Positions 7,893-17,565 are shown, numbered from the stretch's first letter. The stretch is DNA of 64,000 nt from Acetomicrobium sp. UBA5826 (GCF_002433005.1 NZ_DJHF01000020.1:78137-142136); one strand, 5' to 3'. Made by a program: numbers and translations. The notes: a model not told the origin generated them from the sequence alone.

Positions 7893-9280
7893 TAATTGTG
7901 ATTAAATTTGGGACCGATGGATGGCGTGGAATAATAGCAGACGATTTTACCGTCGATAATGTAAAAAGGGTTAGTTGGGCGATAGGTAAATATATACTTG
8001 AAGAATACGGTGATAAGACAAGCGTGCTGGTGGCTCGTGATGGCCGTTTTCTGGGCGAAAAATTTGCAGCCATAGCTGCCGGGGTTCTGGCAGCTATGGG
8101 GCTTAAGCCGACGATATTGGAAGGACCGACAGCTACTCCAACGTGCGCTTATGCTGTAAAGGAATATGGTGCAAGAGGAGCAATAATGTTCACTGCAAGC
8201 CATAATCCTCCTGAGTATCAGGGGCTCAAATATATTCCCTATTTTGCGGGTCCGGCCACACCCGATATCACCGGCAAAATTGAGTCTTACATAACGATGG
8301 CGCCGCCTTCTGTAGACACTTCCAACGAAAACATAGAATATGCCGACCCCACCGAATCATATATAACCCACATCAAGGGTATCGTTCAATTGGAAGGCAA
8401 TGCCCAAAAGATCGTTGTCGATACATTACACGGTGTTGGCGGCAGATATTTGCCTCGAATATTGCGAGAGTGTGGGTTTGAAGCAATTTCTATAAATGAA
8501 GATATAAGGCCTGACTTCGCAGGATTAAGTCCGGAGCCCAAAAAAGAGACTTTGGAGTCTCTCATAGGTAAGGTAAATGAATTGAATGTAATTGGACTTT
8601 CTACGGATGGCGATGCCGATAGATTTGGAGTTGTCGACGAAAAAGGTGAATTTTACCCGGCAAACTATATATTAGCCATACTATATTCATATTTGCTGGA
8701 AACCGGTCGCACCGGTGGAGTGGCAAGAACTGTGGCTACGACACATATGTTGGACGAAATAGCTAAACTTACAGGCCAACGGGTTTGGGAAACCCCTGTG
8801 GGATTTAAATATTTAGGCCAATTGCTCTTGAAGGAAAAGGTTTTGTTGGCGGGGGAAGAGTCCGGGGGAGCTTCCATAGCAGGACATATCCCTGAAAAAG
8901 ATGGCATCCTCATCTGCCTTCTGGTATTAAAGGCTGTCGTTGAAACGGGGCGCAGCTTAAAGGAATTGCTTGAAGCAGTATACGATAAAATTGGTGCAAA
9001 ATATGTCTCCACAAGGCTCGACTTCAAAGTTGTCCATGAGCAGAAGGAAAAAGTAATTTCCTTAATCGACAGTTGGCATGATCGTTCCTTTTGCGGCGAT
9101 GCTGTTATATCTGTAAAAAGAGACGATGGATTGAAAATTATCTGCGAGAGGGCGTGGATTTTATTGAGACCATCGGGAACTGAAGACGTAGTTCGCCTTT
9201 ATGTCGAGGCAAAGGGAGAAGATATCTTGCAAAAATTTAAAGAGAGTGCAGTGAATGTATTCGGACTTGATGTAAAATAA
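7889..9280 (+). CDS. Phosphoglucomutase/phosphomannomutase family protein
   Basis: 463 residues. The family landmarks are the N-terminal FGTDGWRG, the phosphoserine loop TASHNPP, the metal loop STDGDADRFG, the sugar-specificity loop GEESGG and the C-terminal phosphate loop RPSGTE. It interconverts hexose 1- and 6-phosphates and probably feeds nucleotide-sugar and glycan synthesis. The sequence does not separate PGM from PMM activity. GTG at 7889 or 7898 could be the start. It overlaps the peptidase gene by four bases. Confidence 0.9.
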   Translation: MIIVIKFGTDGWRGIIADDFTVDNVKRVSWAIGKYILEEYGDKTSVLVARDGRFLGEKFAAIAAGVLAAMGLKPTILEGPTATPTCAYAVKEYGARGAIMFTASHNPPEYQGLKYIPYFAGPATPDITGKIESYITMAPPSVDTSNENIEYADPTESYITHIKGIVQLEGNAQKIVVDTLHGVGGRYLPRILRECGFEAISINEDIRPDFAGLSPEPKKETLESLIGKVNELNVIGLSTDGDADRFGVVDEKGEFYPANYILAILYSYLLETGRTGGVARTVATTHMLDEIAKLTGQRVWETPVGFKYLGQLLLKEKVLLAGEESGGASIAGHIPEKDGILICLLVLKAVVETGRSLKELLEAVYDKIGAKYVSTRLDFKVVHEQKEKVISLIDSWHDRSFCGDAVISVKRDDGLKIICERAWILLRPSGTEDVVRLYVEAKGEDILQKFKESAVNVFGLDVK

Positions 9281-9322
9281 GCAGTTTTTACCATGTCAAA
9301 TTAATTTATATTTGCTACCTTT

Positions 9323-9352
9323 GGCCGAGAGAAGAGCCTCCTCGGCCTTTTT
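9323..9352 (+). terminator. Rho-independent terminator after the phosphohexomutase gene
   Basis: GGCCGAG (9323-9329) pairs with CTCGGCC (9341-9347) across an 11-base loop and is followed by TTTTT. It lies 43 bases after the stop codon and ends the transcript ahead of pyrG. Confidence 0.85.
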
Positions 9353-9411
9353 AGATGATATGATATTTACTATCTTAAAATAAATTTAAGGCTCGTTACG
9401 GAGGTATACAT

Positions 9412-11016
9412 ATGAGTAAGTACGTTTTTGTTACCGGAGGCGTGGTTTCATCTCTTGGAAAAGGCATTACGGCAGCATCGCTGGGGCTGTTGCTTAAACG
9501 AAGAGGCTATAAGGTGACGGCTATTAAATTGGATCCATACATCAATGTGGATGCCGGCACGATGAACCCCTATCAGCATGGTGAAGTTTTTGTGACCGAC
9601 GATGGTGCAGAAACGGATTTGGATCTTGGGCATTACGAAAGGTTTATTGACGAATCTTTAATGGCTAAAAATAATGTAACTACAGGTCAGGTGTATTCCT
9701 CTGTAATAAAAAAAGAACGGGAGGGCAAGTATCTGGGAGCCACCGTTCAGGTCATACCGCACATCACGAATGAAATACAGGAGAGGATTCAAAAAGCTGG
9801 AGAAGGCTTTGATGTAGTATTGGTAGAGATAGGTGGAACTGTAGGGGATATTGAGGGTCAGCCTTTTTTGGAAGCCATCAGGCAGTTTGGTTACAGAGTC
9901 GGCAGGGAAAACGTAGTATATTGTCATGTCACTCTGGTTCCCTTTATACCCACGGCAGGAGAATTAAAGACCAAACCAACCCAACATAGCGTAAACGAGT
10001 TACGGCGTATTGGAATTCAACCTGACGTAGTTGTATGCAGGACAAGCCTTCCTTTGCAAGAAGAACTGAGAGATAAAATAGCTCTATTTTGCAATGTAAA
10101 GAAAAAGAACGTTGTAGAAGCCATTGATTGTGATAATATTTACAAAATACCCATGCTACTGCGCGATCAGGGATTCGATACCATGGTTATGGAGATGCTG
10201 AACCTTGAAAACAGCGAAGAGCCAGATTTGAAAGAATGGGAAAATTACTTACGACGGAGCGAAAATTCTTCAAAAAATGTCGAAATAGCCCTAGTGGGAA
10301 AATATGTAGGACACAAAGACGCCTATCTCTCCGTCAAGGAAGCACTGGAACACGCGTCGGTTAACAACGGTGCTCATGTAAACATTCGTTACGTAGAGGC
10401 GGAGGAGCTCGAACGGCAGGGAGTCAACATTCTAAAAGGGGTGAATGGCATATTGGTGCCCGGCGGATTTGGTAGAAGAGGAATTGAAGGAAAGATCATG
10501 GCTGCGCGATATGCTCGCGAAAATAGGATACCTTACCTCGGCCTGTGTCTGGGAATGCAAATTGCTGTAGTAGAATTTGCCAGAAACGTTTGTTCCATTG
10601 TTTCTGCCCATAGCTCCGAATTTGATCCGGGAACGCCCAACCCTGTCATTCATTTATTGGAAGAACAAAAAAACATATCCGATGTGGGCGGCAGTATGAG
10701 GCTTGGGTCCTACCCCTGCGAAATAAAACAGGGTACTCTGGCCTATGAGGCATACGGAGAAGCTATGGTCTACGAAAGACATCGTCATAGGTGGGAATTT
10801 AATAACGATTACAGGAGTCGCTTGGAGAAAGAAGGTTTACTTGTTTCAGGAGTGTGCCCCGACAGAAATTTGGTTGAAATTGTCGAATTGAGGGATCACC
10901 CGTGGTTTGTCGGTGTTCAGTTCCATCCCGAATTTAAATCTCGCCCTACGAGACCGCATCCCCTCTTTTCGTCTTTTGTAGGGGCAGCTTTGAAGAATGG
11001 CTCTATTATAAACTGA
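9412..11016 (+). CDS. pyrG: CTP synthase
   Basis: 534 residues, normal length. The N-terminal amidoligase domain begins YVFVTGGVVSSLGKGITAAS and contains the DPYINVDAGTMNPYQHGEV segment. The C-terminal class-I glutaminase has the nucleophile motif LGLCLGMQ and the catalytic FHPEF. It converts UTP to CTP with glutamine. It has its own GGAGG site and follows a terminator, so it probably starts a new transcript that may run into the envelope genes. Confidence 0.97.
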   Translation: MSKYVFVTGGVVSSLGKGITAASLGLLLKRRGYKVTAIKLDPYINVDAGTMNPYQHGEVFVTDDGAETDLDLGHYERFIDESLMAKNNVTTGQVYSSVIKKEREGKYLGATVQVIPHITNEIQERIQKAGEGFDVVLVEIGGTVGDIEGQPFLEAIRQFGYRVGRENVVYCHVTLVPFIPTAGELKTKPTQHSVNELRRIGIQPDVVVCRTSLPLQEELRDKIALFCNVKKKNVVEAIDCDNIYKIPMLLRDQGFDTMVMEMLNLENSEEPDLKEWENYLRRSENSSKNVEIALVGKYVGHKDAYLSVKEALEHASVNNGAHVNIRYVEAEELERQGVNILKGVNGILVPGGFGRRGIEGKIMAARYARENRIPYLGLCLGMQIAVVEFARNVCSIVSAHSSEFDPGTPNPVIHLLEEQKNISDVGGSMRLGSYPCEIKQGTLAYEAYGEAMVYERHRHRWEFNNDYRSRLEKEGLLVSGVCPDRNLVEIVELRDHPWFVGVQFHPEFKSRPTRPHPLFSSFVGAALKNGSIIN

Positions 11017-11030
11017 AGGGAGCGACTGTC

Positions 11031-12071
11031 ATGAGAGGGAAACTGAAAAGCCTGCTTATAGTAATGGCAATAGCGATGATTATCTCTAGTAACATGGCTG
11101 CATACGGGGAAGAAGCCCTTGATAAACCCCCTTTTGAGATTCTATCCCACATCGAAGAGTTGACCTATGGGCAGCCTAAAAGCGGAGGATTAATGTCTCG
11201 TTTGTCCGAAATAGAGAAAGCATATTTCGGGAGAGAGTTGCCGGGAAGCCTTTCGGAACGTCAACAAGCTTTCTTGAATTTTCTGGAGAATGGATTGCCG
11301 GATCAACCGTCCTTCATTTTTAAGTTAGGGGTATGCGAGTGGATCGTAACACAGAAGATTGGCGACGGCAATTTGAAGGAACGCCTAGAAGCTCTTGAGA
11401 AGTTGCTGGAGGGTGAACCTAAAATAGACGGCCCCTTTGCGATGAGGCTTGAGCGAATAGTAGGCTTAATACTTCCTGAGGGCATAACATGGGAGGAAGT
11501 TGAAGTTCCCGACAAAAAGGTTTTTAAAGTGGCCTTGAAGAACACTCTATCGCCTCAGGACGTAAAGGTGGGAGATTCCGTTGAGCTTGTAATGCAGGGT
11601 GATTTTGTCGTAAATACATCCTTGATCGCCCCTTCAGGAAGCTACGTTCTCGGTAGAATTGACAGCATAAAACCTCCCAGGAGTTTTGGTAGACCTGCAG
11701 AGGTTAAAATCGCCTTCGATCATATCATACCTTTAGACCTTGTAAATAAAATCCCGGTAATGATGGGCGAAGAAGCAGAAAAAGCCAGCAAGGCCGACGA
11801 TAGCGTAATTGCAGCGGCCGGAGCCAGTTTTGTCGGTGCTATTCTGCTCGGTCCTCTCGGTTTTGCAGGTGGAATGCTCGTGAAGGGCGATGTCAAAGAC
11901 ATACCGGCAGGTACCCCTTTTTATCTGGAAACTGCTAAAGCTACGACTGTAAGGGCCTATCCCGTGCCCGAGATGTTGCAAAGTATAATTAACCCGTCGC
12001 AGACACCTCCTCCTGCGGAAGAGGTCGAGCAAACGGAAAATACATCTACGACTAACAATAAAACCAAATAG
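11031..12071 (+). CDS. Hypothetical secreted protein
   Basis: 346 residues, family not recognised. A signal peptide (residues 1-26, ending AAYG-EE) precedes a helical region rich in LxxLE repeats (GLMSRLSEIEKAYFG, ERLEALEKLLEG, AMRLERIVGLI) that looks like three copies of one helical unit. A beta domain (VKVGDSVELVMQGDFVVN) and a glycine-rich hydrophobic stretch (~255-275) follow. The repeat units suggest a peptidoglycan- or envelope-facing helical domain. It sits 15 bases after pyrG and before two more secreted proteins and LptC/LptD. Confidence 0.6.
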   Translation: MRGKLKSLLIVMAIAMIISSNMAAYGEEALDKPPFEILSHIEELTYGQPKSGGLMSRLSEIEKAYFGRELPGSLSERQQAFLNFLENGLPDQPSFIFKLGVCEWIVTQKIGDGNLKERLEALEKLLEGEPKIDGPFAMRLERIVGLILPEGITWEEVEVPDKKVFKVALKNTLSPQDVKVGDSVELVMQGDFVVNTSLIAPSGSYVLGRIDSIKPPRSFGRPAEVKIAFDHIIPLDLVNKIPVMMGEEAEKASKADDSVIAAAGASFVGAILLGPLGFAGGMLVKGDVKDIPAGTPFYLETAKATTVRAYPVPEMLQSIINPSQTPPPAEEVEQTENTSTTNNKTK

Positions 12072-12138
12072 GGATAAAGATAATTACATTATGCCTAGTC
12101 GTTAACGACTAATGCATATGTTATTGGAGGGGTAAAGC

Positions 12139-12564
12139 ATGAAGAAAATTATCTTAATTTTGTCTTTGGCTGCAATGATTTCTACAGGAGGAGGCATTGC
12201 ATATGCCTTCGATGTATCGGATATAATAGGCGTTATTGGGGGAGGTTTTTTGGTAGAGACTATAGCTGATCCCCTTAACGATTTCATAAACACTGTCACG
12301 TTAAATAGAGGTGTGGCTTCTGAAGAATCTACCAAAGTTGTGCCAATAGTATCCGTAGGCCAAGGAACGCGCATAGGTGCTGCCCAGGTTTCGGGCCCAA
12401 AATCGGCCATAGATAATACGAAAGCTGTAGCAAGGATCGATGCCAAGTTTCAGGATCGCTTCAGGATAGAAATTTTAATACCCATTGATTCTCTAAACCC
12501 TTTGGAGCGATTTAGAAGAGTTCAAGGAGTGGGCGTTTCTGCTGTTATAGATTACAAGTTATAA
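12139..12564 (+). CDS. Hypothetical secreted protein
   Basis: 141 residues, not recognised. A signal peptide (KKIILILSLAAMISTGGGIAYA) is followed by a short hydrophobic glycine-rich segment (DIIGVIGGGFLVETI) and a beta-rich domain ending in VQGVGVSAVIDYKL. TTGGAGGGG lies upstream. A perfect 16-bp palindrome (12096-12111) sits in the 67-base gap before it. It is probably co-transcribed with the two flanking secreted proteins. Confidence 0.6.
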   Translation: MKKIILILSLAAMISTGGGIAYAFDVSDIIGVIGGGFLVETIADPLNDFINTVTLNRGVASEESTKVVPIVSVGQGTRIGAAQVSGPKSAIDNTKAVARIDAKFQDRFRIEILIPIDSLNPLERFRRVQGVGVSAVIDYKL

Positions 12565-12594
12565 TCGCAAATGTACAAAGAAGGGGTTCATCTT

Positions 12595-13770
12595 TTGAGG
12601 AAGATAAGCTGGATAGCTTTGATTTCGATATTCTTCTGCCTATGTCGTCTTATTGCGGGGTCGGCGTGGGCAGAAGATGTTGCCATAGAACTGGTGGAAA
12701 AGCTTCAAGGCAACACGGCCTTTTGCTGGGGTACGGATTGCCTGGTATGGCTGGTACATTATCCCGAAGATATTGTAGACCCTTGGGTTTCCATTGAAGC
12801 TAAAAGACAAGGGTTCGGCGAACAAGATAAAGAAAAGTATCGCCGGGCCTTTGTCAAGGATTTAAGGCTCGACGAAAGCGAGCCTTTTCTCCTTACGATA
12901 TATAATTTCGGCATAAAGCCTCTGTCTTTGAATCCTTTATCAGAGCGCCTGTTTTTGAAAAAAGACGGAGAGAAATTGTGCCTGTTGGCTTATGACAGCA
13001 GCTTCGATGAACCCATATACGGTTTATTGCAGGGTTTGGTATATTTTCCAAAAATCGACGTCGAAGAATTTACCGTCCTTTTAGGCGGTCTTGAGCCGAG
13101 AGAAATGCTTTTCCCCTTTGGGTCGAAAACATTACAAGCTGAGGCCGATATTCAAAAACACACAAAGACTGAGGAAACCTGGCATGAAAGTGAAAATGCT
13201 GGGGAAAAACCGAAATTTGAGAAGATCGTGGTAGAGCTTCCCGCTACACACACGGTAGAAAGTGACGATAAAGAAACAGGGATGAAGGAGAAGAAAGCTC
13301 CTGATGAAACAACTTCTTCTGAAAAAGAGGATGTCGCCGGTGAAAGCGACAAGATTGTTGTGCCCAGGATAGCCCCCGGGCCCGATCCGTTGCTTGGGGC
13401 ACAAGAACCGCAAGAGACAGATACGGACGTACTTTTGAAGAACATGTTGAAAGACATCGAAAAAGAAACTTCCATGACCAAAGAGGAGGTTGTAAGGCTT
13501 TTTGTAGAAAGCTGGATAGCCGGAGATACTGAAACGATGTATAAGCTTCTATCGACTGAAAGCCAAAATGCCTATTCATTTGAAGATTTCAAGAAAGCAG
13601 CGATGGAGTCCAACATCAGATGGGCTTTTAGCGATGGATATGATCTCGCGTGGATCAACGACAACAGAGTAAAAATTAGCGGGATTCAGAAAATGTTCCT
13701 TTTAAAAGTTGAACGAAGTAAGGTGTTAGGTGTTGTCGAAGAAAGGAGAAGGTGGCGAATTGTTTGGTAA
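12595..13770 (+). CDS. Hypothetical secreted protein with C-terminal NTF2-like domain
   Basis: 391 residues from TTG 12595, which has GAAGGGG seven bases upstream and gives a clean signal peptide. ATG 12571 is in frame but has no ribosome site. An N-terminal domain (to ~180, with a CWGTDCLVW pair of cysteines) is joined by a charged, low-complexity Glu/Lys linker (~185-280) to a C-terminal region (~300-391). That region resembles the NTF2/DUF4878 fold (VVRLFVESWIAGDTETMYKLLS). Function unknown; the position before lptC/lptD suggests an envelope role. Confidence 0.6.
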   Translation: MRKISWIALISIFFCLCRLIAGSAWAEDVAIELVEKLQGNTAFCWGTDCLVWLVHYPEDIVDPWVSIEAKRQGFGEQDKEKYRRAFVKDLRLDESEPFLLTIYNFGIKPLSLNPLSERLFLKKDGEKLCLLAYDSSFDEPIYGLLQGLVYFPKIDVEEFTVLLGGLEPREMLFPFGSKTLQAEADIQKHTKTEETWHESENAGEKPKFEKIVVELPATHTVESDDKETGMKEKKAPDETTSSEKEDVAGESDKIVVPRIAPGPDPLLGAQEPQETDTDVLLKNMLKDIEKETSMTKEEVVRLFVESWIAGDTETMYKLLSTESQNAYSFEDFKKAAMESNIRWAFSDGYDLAWINDNRVKISGIQKMFLLKVERSKVLGVVEERRRWRIVW

Positions 13771-14314
13771 AAAGAGGTTGTGGCTTATAATTCTTTTTAT
13801 CGTTTTTGCCGGCTTCTTCGCCGCTTTTTTGGTGAGGGATTTGTATTTGACTGTCGAAAGTGATGACGGTGATAAAAATGTCTTTGCAGTAGAAAATATC
13901 CATTATCAAAATATAATTGACGATAGTCTGTACATATTGGATGCTAAAAAAGGATGGAAGACGAAAGATATGTATGTGCTTGAAGATATTAGTATTTCCA
14001 TTAAAGGAAGCAGCGACAGCGAATGGAAGGTGCAGGCTAAGAAGGGGAGCGTTCCAGAATTGTCCGGGGGTGTTGTCAGTTTAAAGGATGCCAACGGCAT
14101 TACACAGGTAAATTCGGATAAGTATCATTGGGAATCCCCTGAGATACACTGGAAACCTGACGAAAAACTTTTTTTCTTTGATAACGGCATTCGTGCCTTT
14201 GGCGATTTAATAGAAATAGAGTCCCGGAGAGGAGTGGTGCGCCTTTCCGGTGAAATGCAATTGTCTGAAAGGGTTAAAGTAGTATATAAAGCGCAAGACT
14301 TGGCAAACAAATGA
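13760..14314 (+). CDS. lptC: LptC-like LPS export periplasmic protein
   Basis: 184 residues. An N-terminal membrane helix (residues ~5-25) is followed by an OstA/LptC-type beta-jellyroll (DISISIKGSSDSEWKVQAKKG, later GIRAFGDLIEIESRRG). In diderms LptC is anchored in the inner membrane and passes LPS from LptBFG to LptA. TTG 13760 has AAGGTGG six bases upstream; TTG 13730 is the alternative. It overlaps the previous gene and precedes lptD by 34 bases. LptB/F/G/A are not in this window. Confidence 0.75.
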   Translation: MFGKKRLWLIILFIVFAGFFAAFLVRDLYLTVESDDGDKNVFAVENIHYQNIIDDSLYILDAKKGWKTKDMYVLEDISISIKGSSDSEWKVQAKKGSVPELSGGVVSLKDANGITQVNSDKYHWESPEIHWKPDEKLFFFDNGIRAFGDLIEIESRRGVVRLSGEMQLSERVKVVYKAQDLANK

Positions 14315-14348
14315 CATCACTTTCGTTCCAATAGAAGGGGAATTAAAT

Positions 14349-16061
14349 ATGATGAGACGCGACCATTCGAGTCTACGCAAAAACGGTATTTATATTTTTT
14401 TATTGATATTTTTTGTATCTTTCGCAAGCACTTGTGCCGTTGCTCAAGATGCTTCCTTGCCAATCACGCTGGAAGCGGATAGAGTGGTTTTTTTTGAGGC
14501 TGAGAACCGTGCCGAGGCCGAAGGGAGTGTTGTCATAAAACGAGCCGATATGACGCTTACTGCTCCTTACGTTGAGTATTACGTAAATAACTCAATGGTA
14601 TTTGCCCAGAGCAAGGATAACGAGCCTGTCGTTTTAGAATGGGGCGAAAGGATTTTAAGGGGAGATAAGTTAGAATACAACTTAATGACTCAGGAGGGTG
14701 TAATGCAAAACGGATCGGGCCAAGAAGGCCCTGTCTACGTATATGGCGGGGATGTCATGGTAGCACCCGCAGAGGCGGCATTAGAGAAAGGTTGGTTGGG
14801 CAAGGAGGATTTAAAAAAGACCGACAGAGAGGCCCACGTTGCCGTCTGGGAAAGGGCGAACTATACGACTTGCGATGCGCCTCAACCTCATTATCACCTT
14901 TATACTACGAAAATGACTGTAATACCGGGAAATAAAGTGGTTCTAAAGCGTCCCAAGGTCTATATGGACGGTAAATTGCTCTTCACATATATTTTTAACT
15001 ATGAAGTCAGTTTAAAAGAAAGAAAGCCGGGCGGTCCTTTCGTTTATCAATTCAAGGACGACTCGGACAAGGGAACGGGAATCATAGGATACGGCCCTAT
15101 CGTCACGGACGACAGGCTGTCCGTAAATGCCCATCTGGCTTATTGGTCTGATATGAATGAAGAGTGGATATTATCGGGCAATTACGTTCTTACCGATCAG
15201 TGGAATTTATTTGCCTCGGCAGCCTATTTATATAATTCGGATGAGGACGAAAAGAGATATCGTCCCAGCTGGGGTGCAGGCTACCATAATGCAGGATTTT
15301 CCGGAAGGGTTCATTGGACTCAGGCAGAAAGCGTTTCTATAAAAAAAGAATCGGGAAGAACTTACAATGGCGTACTTTGGCGGTCTCCCGAAGTCGAGTT
15401 GTTCACTCCCTGGGTCGATCTGACCTCAAAGACTAAATCGCGGCTCGCCCTTTATTGGGGGCATTATGAAGCTATGGGAGTTAGAGGTGAAGATGAGGCA
15501 TCGGTCGATAGATGGGGTTACGGTTTCGACTTTTCTACTTCTTTTTTGCCCTTGGATAAAAAGAACAATAACTTCACTCCCTTCATTTGGTCTAGTTATC
15601 AGTGGTTTAAATACGATGACCCAAGTCAACGTCAGGAAATTATCGATGTAATATGGGGTTTGCGTTACCGCATCGGCGAATTCCCCATGGTGACAAGCTA
15701 TGCTCAGCGTTGGACTACGGGCGAATCGCCGATGAGTTGGGACGATTACGACGATAGGCGAGAGATCTTTCAGACTGTTGGGATTCCTTTGGGCAGTCGC
15801 TGGAGGGTTGCCGTAAGGACGGCTTACGATTTCAGGGACGAACATTTGGATGAGGTTGTGGGAAGCCTGGTATACGATGAGCATTGTTATGCCTGGGAGA
15901 TAATATATAAAGATGAGAGACCGTTATATTCCGATGAAGATGAAGACGACTGGATCGGCTTGAGGTTGGTTATAAAAGCTTTCCCTGAGAGCAATATTAC
16001 CTTTGGCGGAGAGGTCGAAGAGATAAGAAGTCCGGCCCAGGAGGTTGGTTTCATAAAATGA
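14349..16061 (+). CDS. lptD: LptD-like outer-membrane LPS assembly protein (OstA family)
   Basis: 570 residues. After a signal peptide (to ~32, AVAQ-DA), an OstA/LptA-like jellyroll (~35-130: ITLEADRVVFFEAENRAEAEGSVVIKR region) is followed by an LptD-type beta-barrel with many alternating aromatic strands. It is shorter than proteobacterial LptD (~780) and its cysteines are few, so the LptD disulfide system is not obvious. It inserts LPS into the outer leaflet. Its end overlaps ddl by four bases. Confidence 0.78.
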   Translation: MMRRDHSSLRKNGIYIFLLIFFVSFASTCAVAQDASLPITLEADRVVFFEAENRAEAEGSVVIKRADMTLTAPYVEYYVNNSMVFAQSKDNEPVVLEWGERILRGDKLEYNLMTQEGVMQNGSGQEGPVYVYGGDVMVAPAEAALEKGWLGKEDLKKTDREAHVAVWERANYTTCDAPQPHYHLYTTKMTVIPGNKVVLKRPKVYMDGKLLFTYIFNYEVSLKERKPGGPFVYQFKDDSDKGTGIIGYGPIVTDDRLSVNAHLAYWSDMNEEWILSGNYVLTDQWNLFASAAYLYNSDEDEKRYRPSWGAGYHNAGFSGRVHWTQAESVSIKKESGRTYNGVLWRSPEVELFTPWVDLTSKTKSRLALYWGHYEAMGVRGEDEASVDRWGYGFDFSTSFLPLDKKNNNFTPFIWSSYQWFKYDDPSQRQEIIDVIWGLRYRIGEFPMVTSYAQRWTTGESPMSWDDYDDRREIFQTVGIPLGSRWRVAVRTAYDFRDEHLDEVVGSLVYDEHCYAWEIIYKDERPLYSDEDEDDWIGLRLVIKAFPESNITFGGEVEEIRSPAQEVGFIK

Positions 16062-17008
16062 GAGTTTTAGTGTTGTATGGAGGCGATAGCCCGGAACGTG
16101 AGGTCTCTTTGGCGAGTGGGAAGGCTGTATTGGAAGCAGCTTCAAGGTGTGGGTTCGATGTATTGGATGGCTATGTTGAAACGGTCAAAGACGTAGTTAG
16201 GCTGATGAATGAGCGTGATTGCGATGTAATATTTATAGCCTTACACGGAAGCTGGGGAGAAGACGGCAGGTTGCAGGCCTTTCTTGATTTTTACGACATC
16301 CCCTACACAGGGTCGGGATCTGAGGCATGTATGCTTGCCATGAATAAAGTATTGAGTAAATATAGGTTTCAAAGAGACGGAATTCCCACCCCCGATGGTG
16401 TTGAGGCCAACTTATTTCAAGAGGGGATCAATGGCGCTTGCAAAAAAATCTTGGAATACTACGATTATTTTTTGAATGGCGGTAAAATGGTCATCAAACC
16501 GGCGAGGTGTGGCAGTACATTGGGTGTTTCCGTCATCACATCCTCCAGCGACGTATATGAAGCTGTTCAGCTGGCTTCAAGCTATGATAGCCTTATCATT
16601 GCGGAGCGTTATATCTCTGGAAAAGAGATAACCGTTGCTGTTTGGGATGACGGCAAGCCACAAGCATTTCCCGTAATCGAAATAGTCCCCAAAAATTCGC
16701 TTTATAGCTATAAAGCGAAATATACACCCGGCAACAGCGCATATTTCGTGCCGGCGCAATTAGAGGATTCGATCGCCAAAAGGACTCAAGAGGCCGCGCT
16801 AATGGCCCATGTCAGCTTGGGGTGTGAGCTGTACAGCAGGGTAGATATGCGCCTCGATACCCAAGGGAATCCCTATGTATTGGAAGTCAATACAGTTCCA
16901 GGACTAACGAGTACCAGTTTGGTCCCTAAAGCTGCAAAGGCGATCGGATGGGATTTCGACAGATTTGTGAAGGCACTTATCCAAAATACACTGAATAAAA
17001 AGCTCTAA
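16058..17008 (+). CDS. ddl: D-alanine--D-alanine ligase
   Basis: 316 residues. The ATP-grasp signature includes YGGDSPEREVSLASG at the N-terminus, HGSWGEDG, the phosphate loop RCGSTLGVSVI, and the C-terminal metal-binding EVNTVPGLTSTSLVPKAA. It makes D-Ala-D-Ala for peptidoglycan. It starts inside the end of lptD and is the last gene of the envelope block. The following gene is convergent. Confidence 0.95.
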   Translation: MRVLVLYGGDSPEREVSLASGKAVLEAASRCGFDVLDGYVETVKDVVRLMNERDCDVIFIALHGSWGEDGRLQAFLDFYDIPYTGSGSEACMLAMNKVLSKYRFQRDGIPTPDGVEANLFQEGINGACKKILEYYDYFLNGGKMVIKPARCGSTLGVSVITSSSDVYEAVQLASSYDSLIIAERYISGKEITVAVWDDGKPQAFPVIEIVPKNSLYSYKAKYTPGNSAYFVPAQLEDSIAKRTQEAALMAHVSLGCELYSRVDMRLDTQGNPYVLEVNTVPGLTSTSLVPKAAKAIGWDFDRFVKALIQNTLNKKL

Positions 17009-17030
17009 TTAAAATTAGATATAAAGAGAA

Positions 17031-17057
17031 AAGAAAAGACGCTTATAAGCTTTCTTT
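17031..17057. terminator. Possible bidirectional terminator between ddl and greA
   Basis: GCTTATAAGC at 17041-17050 is flanked by AAAGA (17035-17039) and TCTTT (17053-17057), giving a short hairpin rich in A on one side and T on the other. It lies between two convergent genes where a shared terminator is expected. The stem is weak, so this is tentative. Confidence 0.35.
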
Positions 17058-17070
17058 AAATATTTTGTCT

Positions 17071-17565
17071 TTACACTTCTATATTAAGAATTTTAAGCCG
17101 TCTAACTCCGCGGGGCGCCCTTGCTATAACCTCATCTCCCACGCTCTTTCCTATTATCGCTTGCCCAACGGGACTAGAGACAGAAATTTTATGATTGTTG
17201 GGATCGGTTTCTTCCGAATTAACGATTACATAGGTGAATTCTCTATTCAAGTCCAAATCTTTCAATGTTACCTTGGTCCCTAAAGTCACCTGGCTGGTAT
17301 CTATTTGGTCGTTCTCTATCACCTTAGCTTTGGATAACTGTGTTTCCAACTGTTGAATTCTGGCCTCTAGTTTTGCCTGGGCCTCTTTAGCTGCATGATA
17401 TTCTGCGTTTTCGCTCAAATCGCCAAAGGATCTGGCCTCTTCGAGTTGCTGAGATATTTCCGATCGGCCTTCGCTTCTTAGTTTAATCAATTCAGCCCTC
17501 AACTTCTGATATCCTTCACGTGTCATAAGGATGACATCGTCTTGTTGGGTTCTCTGTGTCGACAT
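17071..17565 (-). CDS. greA: Transcription elongation factor GreA
   Basis: 164 residues, normal length. The N-terminal coiled-coil begins MTREGYQKLRAELIKLRSEG and carries the tip residues DLSENAEYHAAKEAQ. The C-terminal FKBP-like domain contains SSPVGQAIIGKSVGDEV. It rescues backtracked RNA polymerase by stimulating transcript cleavage. It starts at ATG 17565 behind AAGGAGGTAAGG and has a strong promoter just upstream. Confidence 0.96.
   Translation of the reverse strand: MSTQRTQQDDVILMTREGYQKLRAELIKLRSEGRSEISQQLEEARSFGDLSENAEYHAAKEAQAKLEARIQQLETQLSKAKVIENDQIDTSQVTLGTKVTLKDLDLNREFTYVIVNSEETDPNNHKISVSSPVGQAIIGKSVGDEVIARAPRGVRRLKILNIEV

Noticed and set aside
15157..15342. Short open frames inside lptD and many similar frames opposite known genes
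   Set aside because: They lie wholly within well-supported genes in other frames, have no ribosome sites, and encode nothing recognisable.
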